A DNA stretch of 6,268 bases from an uncultured Muribaculaceae bacterium (GTDB lineage Bacteria; Bacteroidota; Bacteroidia; Bacteroidales; Muribaculaceae). Within the stretch, counting starts at the first letter, position 1, and every line of letters starts with the position of its first letter. The stretch is from positions 1 to 6,268 of the forward strand of contig CAJUSN010000092.1 of assembly GCA_910589095.1 (NCBI GenBank), in the 5' to 3' direction. Of the stretch, positions 1 to 5,348 are shown one piece after another. The position numbers and the translations under genes were made by a program. The notes under the pieces are model-generated. The model had not been told where the DNA came from. It saw only the letters and a list, made by a program, of their open reading frames with translations, and ran no database searches.

Positions 1-471
1 GGTCTCTACCTTGCCATCCTCCCCGAACTGCTCGAGCCAGTTCTCGGGAGTCAACTCAAGCTGTGGCGCTTCTTCTGCCAATGTGCCCATACGTGAAATC
101 ACATCAGAAGCCTCCACATCCGTCAGCGACCGACCCACAACGCCATCAGCTCTTACTGCCTCTGACGCCTCATCCTTAAAGTCCTTAAGGTCCCTACCGT
201 CCTTAACCGAACCTACATTAACTGGCGCTCCCTCTCCGTTGCCGGCAGGGGAGTGGTCCTCTTGACTTTCTACTTCTGACTTATGACTTGGCAGCGCCCC
301 CTCTTCACTTGGCAGCGCCTCCGCATTCTCCGCCTGCTTGTAGCCCTCCATATAGCTGTCGCTCCGGGCGTCCGCCTTCCCGCCAGCGTCCGACCATTCC
401 TCCAAGGAGATAACCCTATATCCTTTCGGTTGCAGAGGTGATGATATTTGAGTATGGTGCGAGCGCAATAC
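1..471 (-). pseudogene. Open frame of a mobile-element cargo protein, acidic linker, truncated at both ends
   Basis: An open minus-strand frame runs from just after a TGA at 472-474 to the window edge, giving 157 codons. The only ATG lies at 349-351 (codon 41) and a TTG lies at 466-468, so no convincing native start is visible. Three parts can be seen: a short segment containing PLQPKGYRVISLEEW (codons 12-26), a long hydrophilic linker rich in Glu, Asp, Ser and Gly (about 35-135) with small internal repeats, and a more structured end, LTPENWLEQFGEDGKVET. From memory, that last motif resembles a segment of large 'polyvalent' proteins of Bacteroidales conjugative elements and prophages, some ending in PBECR-type nuclease domains. 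This is a recollection, not a search result. No catalytic residues are within the window, so no activity can be assigned. The first codons overlap the integrase remnant in another frame, which suggests the 5' end was lost by rearrangement at about 415-440. Confidence 0.5.
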
Positions 472-638
472 TCACTCACAACCGGGTCTTTCAGCTCACC
501 ATTGGCTGAGACCTGCTTGTGATGGATGAACTTGTTCGTCTTGATGTAGGCCATCTTGCTACGATGTACGATGCGGATGTACACTTGATAAAGACCATCA
601 GCCATTAAGTTCCTTACAACTGCTTTATGTGTGGCCAT
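270..638 (-). pseudogene. Truncated tyrosine recombinase (integrase), arm-binding domain only
   Basis: The frame opens at an ATG at 636-638 and gives 122 residues, of which only about the first 74 (417-638) look like a real protein. They begin MATHKAVVRN, followed by YQVYIRIVHRSKMAYIKTN and ELKDPVVSEYC, the usual pattern of the N-terminal SAM-like arm DNA-binding domain of Bacteroidales phage-type integrases. Intact members are about 370-420 residues and carry a core-binding domain and a catalytic domain with the R-H-R-Y residues; none of these are present here. After NRKDI the frame becomes an Arg/Trp-rich tail ending at a TAG at 270-272. The third frame over that stretch carries a better-looking protein (the cargo fragment at 1-471). 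A simple frameshift is therefore unlikely, because no integrase-like continuation appears in any frame; a deletion junction is more likely. The fragment probably cannot recombine DNA. It marks the edge of an old insertion, and the phased repeats at 657-721 lie just upstream of its start. Confidence 0.72.
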
Positions 639-656
639 TTACGTTACGTGTTAGAG

Positions 657-721
657 TTGTATGCGTCCATGTATGCGGCTTGTATGCGAGGGTGTAAATT
701 CTTGTATGCTATTTGTATGTG
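657..721. repeat. Phased TTGTATGCG direct repeats, candidate integrase arm sites
   Basis: Copies read on the plus strand are 657-665 TTGTATGCG, 669-677 ATGTATGCG, 680-688 TTGTATGCG, 692-700 GTGTAAATT (degenerate), 702-710 TTGTATGCT and 713-721 TTGTATGTG. Successive starts are 12, 11, 12, 10 and 11 bp apart, about one helical turn, so every copy would lie on the same face of the DNA. The array begins 19 bp upstream of the integrase start codon. Integrases with this N-terminal domain are known to bind short directly repeated arm sites near their own gene, so that is the leading reading. A cooperative repressor operator for the integrase promoter is the alternative. Confidence 0.6.
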
Positions 722-762
722 TAGGCCGTTTATTTGGCTTTTGAAGCGACTCTAAATGTAGA

Positions 763-771
763 CCCCCCCCC
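763..771. repeat. Homopolymer tract C9
   Basis: Nine consecutive C residues on the plus strand lie between the phased repeats and the ppdK 3' hairpin. They fall in non-coding DNA, so length changes by slippage would not break a protein. On the minus strand this is a G9 run downstream of the hairpin at 780-824. Its role is unknown; it may be a site of length variation or a sequencing-prone tract. Confidence 0.85.
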
Positions 772-779
772 TAAGAACA

Positions 780-824
780 ATTTAGGCCGTAACCTCTGGT
801 TTACCAGTGGGTTACAGCCTAAAT
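780..824 (-). terminator. Long imperfect hairpin downstream of ppdK, likely terminator
   Basis: On the plus strand the left arm is TTTAGGC (781-787), GTAACC (789-794) and CTGG (796-799), with a TTTA loop (800-803). The right arm is CCAG (804-807), GGTTAC (810-815) and GCCTAAA (817-823). Seventeen base pairs form with one mismatch (788/816) and a small internal bulge (795 against 808-809); A780/T824 adds one more pair. It starts 35 bp past the ppdK stop, in the right place to end ppdK transcription. The tail on the minus strand, TTGTTCTTAG, is only moderately U-rich, so termination may be imperfect. A recombination-site role at the element boundary is possible but less likely. Confidence 0.6.
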
Positions 825-858
825 AGGTTATGTTTGCGGAACTACCGCTAAGTAGCGA

Positions 859-3573
859 TTAGTCTTCGATAGCAGCCTGCGCCGCTGCTACGCGGGCGAT
901 GGGCACGCGGAAGGGTGAGCAGCTTACGTAGTTCATGCCAAGTTTAGCACAGAACTTAACCGATGAGGGTTCGCCGCCGTGCTCGCCGCAGATACCAACC
1001 TTGAGGTCGGGGTTAGTGGCACGTCCTTTTTCAACGCCCATCTTCACGAGCTGGCCAACGCCTTCCTGATCGAGCACTTCGAATGGATCGGTCTTGATGA
1101 TGCCGTGTTCTTTGTAGAATTTCAAGAATTTGGGAGCATCGTCGCGAGAGAATCCGAAGGTCATCTGAGTGAGGTCATTTGTACCGAAGGAGAAGAATTC
1201 TGCAACTTCTGCAATCTGATTTGCCACGAGAGCTGCGCGGGGAACTTCAATCATGGTACCCACTTTGTACATTACAGTGTGGCCCACTTCTTCGAATACT
1301 TTTGCTGCGGTGAGATGGATAACTTCTGCCTGGTTCTGAATCTCCTTGAGTGAACCAACGAGAGGTATCATGATTTCAGGATGTACGTCAATACCACGAG
1401 CTTTCACGGCAAGAGCAGCTTCAATGATGGCGCGAGTCTGCATCTCGGTGATTTCGGGATAAGTGATACCGAGACGGCAGCCACGGTGACCGAGCATGGG
1501 GTTGAATTCCTCAAGGCTGTCAACTTTGGCTTTCACTTCTTCAAGGCTTAGGCCCATTTCAGCAGCGAGCTCTTTCTGAGTAGCAGTCTGATGAGGTACG
1601 AATTCATGCAAGGGGGGATCGAGAAGACGGATGGTAACACCGTAGCCGTCCATTGCTTCAAAGATTCCTTCAAAGTCGCCGCGCTGCATGGGGAGAAGTT
1701 TGGCAAGAGCCACGCGACGTCCTTCAACGTCAGATGCGAGAATCATTTCGCGCACTGCTTTGATGCGGTCGCCTTCGAAGAACATGTGCTCGGTGCGGCA
1801 AAGGCCAATACCCTGAGCGCCGAAGTGGCGTGCCTGCTTGGCGTCGCGGGGTGAGTCAGCGTTTGTGCGTACGAGAGTCTTGGTATATTTAGCAGCGAGG
1901 TTCATGATAGCGCCGAAGTCGCCGTCAAGTTCAGGTTCGGTAGTGGGTACCTGACCATCGTAAACATCTCCGGTTGAACCGTTGAGTGAAATCCAATCGC
2001 CTTCTTTGTATGTTTTGCCACCAGTGGTGAGGGTCTTATCCTTGTAATCGATGCGAATTTCGCCTGCACCGGATACGCAGCATTTACCCATACCGCGTGC
2101 AACAACTGCAGCATGCGAGGTCATACCACCACGCATGGTGAGGATACCCTGGGCAACTGCCATACCGCGGAGGTCTTCAGGAGAAGTTTCAATGCGGACA
2201 AGCACAACTTTCTTTTTCTTTTCAGCCCAAAGCTCAGCTTCATCGGCAGAGAATACAACTTGACCTGTGGCTGCACCGGGAGAGGCGGGAAGACCTTTTG
2301 CTATTACAGTGGCACGCTTGAGGGCTGATTTGTCAAATACAGGGTGGAGAAGCTCATCGAGTTTCTGGGGCTCCATGCGAAGGAGGGCGGTCTTTTCATC
2401 AATTTCACCTGCGCGGAGGAGGTCCATGGCGATTTTCACCATAGCGGCACCTGTACGTTTACCGTTACGTGTCTGGAGCATCCAAAGTTTACCATCCTGG
2501 ATGGTGAACTCCATGTCCTGCATATCCTTGTAGTAATCTTCCAGACGGTTTGCAATGGCGATAAGCTCGGCTGCGCAAACGGGCATTGATTCTTCAAGAG
2601 AAGGATATTTTGAAGCACGTTCTTCCTCAGAAATGCCTTGGAGAGCGGCCCAGCGGCGTGATCCTTCTACAGTGATCTGCTGAGGTGTACGGATACCGGC
2701 AACCACGTCTTCGCCCTGAGCGTTGATGAGATATTCACCATTGAAAATGTTTTCACCGGTTGCAGCGTCGCGGCTGAAAGCAACACCGGTAGCTGAGTTG
2801 TCGCCCATGTTACCGTAAACCATAGCCTGAACGTTAACGGCAGTTCCCCATTCTTCGGGAATCTGGTTCATACGGCGATAGATGATGGCGCGCTCGTTCA
2901 TCCAGCTGTCAAACACAGCGCAAATACCACCCCAGAGCTGTTCCCAAGCGCTATCGGGGAAGTCTTTGCCGGTGTATTCTTTAACTGCTGCCTTGAAGAG
3001 AGTAACAAGCTGCTTGAGGTCGTCAACGTTGAGCTCAGTGTCGAGTTTCACGCCTTTTTCCTCTTTCATCTTGTCCATGATTTCTTCAAACGGATCGATA
3101 TCCTCTTTGCTCTTTGGTTTCATGCCAAGAACTACGTCGCCGTACATCTGTACGAAGCGGCGGTAGCTATCCCAAGCAAAGCGGGGGTTGCCGCTCTTGT
3201 TGGCGAGAGACTCAACAGTGGCATCGTTCATGCCAAGGTTGAGCACGGTGTCCATCATACCGGGCATTGAAGCGCGGGCTCCTGAACGAACTGAAACAAG
3301 GAGGGGATTTGCGGGGTCGTTGAACTTGCAACCTGTGAGCTGTTCAACATGAGCTATGGCCGCTTCAACCTCTTTGGTGAGGTTTTTCACAACTTCGTCG
3401 CGACCATATTTGGTGTATTCGGTGCAAACGTCAGTGGTAATGGTGAAACCAGGAGGCACGGGCATGCCCAGAAGGTTCATTTCGGCGAGGTTTGCGCCTT
3501 TACCGCCAAGGAGATTGCGCATAGAGGCATTGCCTTCTGCTTTACCATCTCCAAACGTGTAAACTCTTTTCAT
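859..3573 (-). CDS. ppdK: Pyruvate, phosphate dikinase
   Basis: Interconverts pyruvate + ATP + phosphate and phosphoenolpyruvate + AMP + PPi in the cytoplasm, at the PEP/pyruvate node. The protein is 904 residues, within the usual 870-910. Domains in order are an N-terminal ATP-grasp nucleotide-binding region (about 1-370, with GGKGANLAEM at 23-32, SVRSGARASMPGMMDTV at 94-110 and LWMLQTRNGKRTG at 363-375), the swivelling phosphohistidine domain (about 425-540, with GGMTSHAAVVARGMG; His487 is the expected phosphorylated residue), and a C-terminal PEP/pyruvate TIM barrel (about 555-900). The barrel shows LCRTEHMFF (Arg593), RLLDPPLHEF (Arg649), MIEVPRA (Glu776), FGTNDLTQ (Asn799, Asp800) and CGEHGG (Cys862, the expected acid/base). 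All key residues are present, so the enzyme should be active. I chose the ATG at 3571-3573 because family members start close to KRVYTFGDGKAEGN; the frame stays open for 27 more codons, but these look like untranslated leader. It diverges from rlmD and is probably monocistronic. Confidence 0.97.
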   Translation of the reverse strand: MKRVYTFGDGKAEGNASMRNLLGGKGANLAEMNLLGMPVPPGFTITTDVCTEYTKYGRDEVVKNLTKEVEAAIAHVEQLTGCKFNDPANPLLVSVRSGARASMPGMMDTVLNLGMNDATVESLANKSGNPRFAWDSYRRFVQMYGDVVLGMKPKSKEDIDPFEEIMDKMKEEKGVKLDTELNVDDLKQLVTLFKAAVKEYTGKDFPDSAWEQLWGGICAVFDSWMNERAIIYRRMNQIPEEWGTAVNVQAMVYGNMGDNSATGVAFSRDAATGENIFNGEYLINAQGEDVVAGIRTPQQITVEGSRRWAALQGISEEERASKYPSLEESMPVCAAELIAIANRLEDYYKDMQDMEFTIQDGKLWMLQTRNGKRTGAAMVKIAMDLLRAGEIDEKTALLRMEPQKLDELLHPVFDKSALKRATVIAKGLPASPGAATGQVVFSADEAELWAEKKKKVVLVRIETSPEDLRGMAVAQGILTMRGGMTSHAAVVARGMGKCCVSGAGEIRIDYKDKTLTTGGKTYKEGDWISLNGSTGDVYDGQVPTTEPELDGDFGAIMNLAAKYTKTLVRTNADSPRDAKQARHFGAQGIGLCRTEHMFFEGDRIKAVREMILASDVEGRRVALAKLLPMQRGDFEGIFEAMDGYGVTIRLLDPPLHEFVPHQTATQKELAAEMGLSLEEVKAKVDSLEEFNPMLGHRGCRLGITYPEITEMQTRAIIEAALAVKARGIDVHPEIMIPLVGSLKEIQNQAEVIHLTAAKVFEEVGHTVMYKVGTMIEVPRAALVANQIAEVAEFFSFGTNDLTQMTFGFSRDDAPKFLKFYKEHGIIKTDPFEVLDQEGVGQLVKMGVEKGRATNPDLKVGICGEHGGEPSSVKFCAKLGMNYVSCSPFRVPIARVAAAQAAIED

Positions 3574-3665
3574 TTGAAAATTTAGTATTTGAATTAGTTT
3601 ATGAGAAATATAGTTTTTTCTGCAATTGAAAATTTCGGTTATTGTGTCCGTCATGGAGTATGATG

Positions 3666-3697
3666 CAAAATTAACACATTAAAATCATAAAGCGAAA
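3666..3697 (-). promoter_or_regulatory. Candidate ppdK promoter (Bacteroidota type)
   Basis: Read on the minus strand, TAATTTTG (3673-3666) matches the Bacteroidota -7 consensus TAnnTTTG exactly. TTTCG (3697-3693) lies 19 bp upstream and is a near match to the -33 TTTG element. Transcription would begin near 3660, giving a leader of about 85 nt before the ATG at 3571-3573. The stretch before the start codon is A/T-rich with no Shine-Dalgarno motif, as is common in this phylum. Confidence 0.5.
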
Positions 3698-3721
3698 TTA
3701 TTTCAATATTTTTTGAAAGAA

Positions 3722-3755
3722 TTGACGTGCGTTTGGGTTTATTTAAGTAGCTTTG
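3722..3755 (+). promoter_or_regulatory. Candidate rlmD promoter (Bacteroidota type)
   Basis: TAGCTTTG (3748-3755) matches the TAnnTTTG -7 consensus exactly. TTGAC at 3722-3726 sits about 23 bp upstream and could be the -33 element, though the spacing is a little longer than usual; TTTG at 3732-3735 is too close. Transcription would begin about 30 nt before the proposed TTG start at 3794. It is divergent from the ppdK promoter, and the two -7 boxes are about 75 bp apart. Confidence 0.5.
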
Positions 3756-3793
3756 CAAAACATTTCAGATATTAACCAAGCCTTTTTATTGTT

Positions 3794-5209
3794 TTGGGAA
3801 GAAAACGTAAACCATTACCGTTGTTAAGCAACGTTGAGATAAGCGGTGTAGCCGCAGAAGGAAAGAGTATAGCTCGGGTGGACGACATGGTTGTCTTTGT
3901 TCCATTTGGCGCTCCGGGCGATGTTGTTGATGTCAAACTAGATAAGAAAAAACGTTCTTATGCCGAGGGCCATATAGTGAATCTCACAAAGCCTTCGGAC
4001 CTGAGGGTAAATCCCCGGTGCAGTCATTTCACTATTTGTGGGGGGTGCAGATGGCAGCATTTGCCATATGAATATCAACTTAAATGCAAGCAGCAGCAGG
4101 TTGAAGATGCACTTACACGCATAGCCAAAATACCATTGCCCGAGATTACTCCAATTCTTGGCTCAAGTCAGATTTGGGAATATCGCAACAAGATGGAATA
4201 CACATTTTCCAACAAAAAATGGTTGACCTTTGAGCAGCTTGAAAGTGGCGAAGAGTTCCCTGATCGCGACGCGGCCGGTTTTCACATCCCAGGGGCCTTC
4301 GATAAGGTCCTTGACATTGATGCCTGTCATCTTCAGGACGATTTTGGCAACCGACTCAGGAAATTTATCAAACAATACGGTAAAGAGAACGGTCTTTCGT
4401 TCTATGACTTGAGAAACAATGAAGGACTTCTTCGCACTTTGATGATAAGAATTGCCTCAACCGGGGAAATTATGGCCGTCATGGTGTTTGGAAAGGACTC
4501 TCCTACGGAGATTGATGCTCTGATGGCTGCTGTCAGGGAATCTTTCCCTGAGATTACTTCATTGCTCTATGTGGTTAACCTAAAACTAAATGACACTATA
4601 AGTGATCAAGAAATAAATTGCTTCAGTGGAAAACCTTACATTGAAGAGGAAATGGAAGGATTGAGATTCAGGGTCGGTCCCAAGTCTTTCTATCAAACCA
4701 ATTCCAAGCAAGCTTACGAGTTGTACAAGGTTGCGCGTAATTTCGCTGAGCTTAAAGGCGATGAACTGGTGTATGACCTATATACGGGCACAGGGACGAT
4801 TGCCAATTTTGTAGCGCGCAAGTGTCGTAAAGTTATTGGCATTGAATATGTAGAGGACGCAATTGCCGATGCTCGTATCAACTCCCAAGTCAACGGCATT
4901 GACAACACTGTTTTCTTTGCCGGTGACATGAAAGATGTTCTTACATCGGATTTCATTGCCGAACATGGGCGACCGGACGTGATGATCGTGGATCCCCCGA
5001 GGGCAGGCATGCATACCGACGTTGTTAATGTGATCCTTGCAGCAGAACCGGAAAGGATTGTATATGTAAGTTGCAATCCCGCAACACAGGCCCGTGATCT
5101 CGCATTGTTGGATGAGAAATATTCGGTTGTGGCCATCCAGCCTGTTGACATGTTCCCGCACACTCATCATGTTGAAAATGTGGTTAAGCTGATCCGAAAG
5201 CAAGACTGA
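3794..5209 (+). CDS. rlmD: 23S rRNA (uracil-C5)-methyltransferase, RlmD type
   Basis: S-adenosylmethionine-dependent enzyme that methylates C5 of a uracil in 23S rRNA (U1939 in E. coli for RlmD). It has 471 residues. Domains in order are an N-terminal TRAM RNA-binding domain (about 8-66), a central domain with the iron-sulfur cysteines Cys76, Cys82 and Cys85 (C-x5-C-G-G-C) plus Cys178 in DACHL, and a C-terminal Rossmann methyltransferase. The last shows FYQTN (Gln301), the SAM loop DLYTGTGTIANF (328-339), Glu351, Asp378, the DPPRAG motif (400-405), the nucleophile Cys427 in SCNPATQARDL, and Glu461 in HHVENV as the expected base. Both cluster and catalytic residues are intact. The start is TTG at 3794-3796. 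The first in-frame ATG would begin at residue 32 and cut off half of the TRAM domain, and an in-frame TAA lies at 3773-3775. The rare ATT at 3788 is the only other upstream option. Which uracil is modified (RlmD, RlmCD or RlmC-like) cannot be settled from sequence alone; RlmD is the usual family assignment. Confidence 0.9.
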   Translation: MGRKRKPLPLLSNVEISGVAAEGKSIARVDDMVVFVPFGAPGDVVDVKLDKKKRSYAEGHIVNLTKPSDLRVNPRCSHFTICGGCRWQHLPYEYQLKCKQQQVEDALTRIAKIPLPEITPILGSSQIWEYRNKMEYTFSNKKWLTFEQLESGEEFPDRDAAGFHIPGAFDKVLDIDACHLQDDFGNRLRKFIKQYGKENGLSFYDLRNNEGLLRTLMIRIASTGEIMAVMVFGKDSPTEIDALMAAVRESFPEITSLLYVVNLKLNDTISDQEINCFSGKPYIEEEMEGLRFRVGPKSFYQTNSKQAYELYKVARNFAELKGDELVYDLYTGTGTIANFVARKCRKVIGIEYVEDAIADARINSQVNGIDNTVFFAGDMKDVLTSDFIAEHGRPDVMIVDPPRAGMHTDVVNVILAAEPERIVYVSCNPATQARDLALLDEKYSVVAIQPVDMFPHTHHVENVVKLIRKQD

Positions 5210-5348
5210 ATGCTGCAGCTGACACGTGGAGCCGATCGGTGACTCTTGACGTGCCTGAAACAAATCAGGTGACTACGGCGTTATATCATTGCCGATACGT
5301 AGGTAAGTCGTTGTCACATTATTATTCATCACAGAAAAATTTCCACGT
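5210..5348 (+). other. Intergenic region between rlmD and the efflux adaptor, rich in short palindromes
   Basis: This 139-bp gap holds GCTGCAGC (5212-5219), CACGTG (5223-5228), CCGATCGG (5232-5239) and an inverted repeat CCTGA/TCAGG (5254-5258 and 5265-5269). The direct repeat GGTGACT occurs at 5238-5244 and 5268-5274. No stem is followed by a T-run, so I see no factor-independent terminator for rlmD. TATCATTG (5284-5291) is a one-mismatch match to the -7 consensus but lacks a clear -33 partner. The adaptor could have its own weak or regulated promoter here, or rely partly on read-through from rlmD. Confidence 0.3.

Noticed and set aside
11..265. Plus-strand open frame of 84 codons opposite the cargo fragment
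   Set aside because: Ser/Thr/Pro-rich translation typical of the antisense of an acidic linker; the minus-strand frame is longer and open to the window edge.
657..721. CRISPR-like array
   Set aside because: Units are only about 9 bp and copies are about 11 bp apart, with no spacers; the pattern fits protein-binding sites instead.
846..857. Inverted repeat CGCTA-AG-TAGCG beside the ppdK stop
   Set aside because: A two-base loop is too tight for a useful hairpin, and the much stronger structure at 780-824 explains termination.
979..3585. Several plus-strand open frames opposite ppdK (for example 979-1353, 1591-1854, 3349-3585)
   Set aside because: They lie antisense to a complete, well-conserved enzyme and show no recognisable domains; they are codon-bias shadows.
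3574..3654. N-terminal extension of PPDK from the ATG at 3652-3654
   Set aside because: The extra 27 residues do not resemble PPDK, whose members begin near KRVYTFGDGK, and the ATG almost coincides with the predicted transcription start.
4714..5263. Minus-strand open frames of 149 and 161 codons opposite rlmD
   Set aside because: They overlap the conserved methyltransferase domain and have no family-like motifs or plausible promoter.
5254..5269. rlmD terminator hairpin (CCTGA/TCAGG)
   Set aside because: The stem is only five strong pairs and no T-run follows it.
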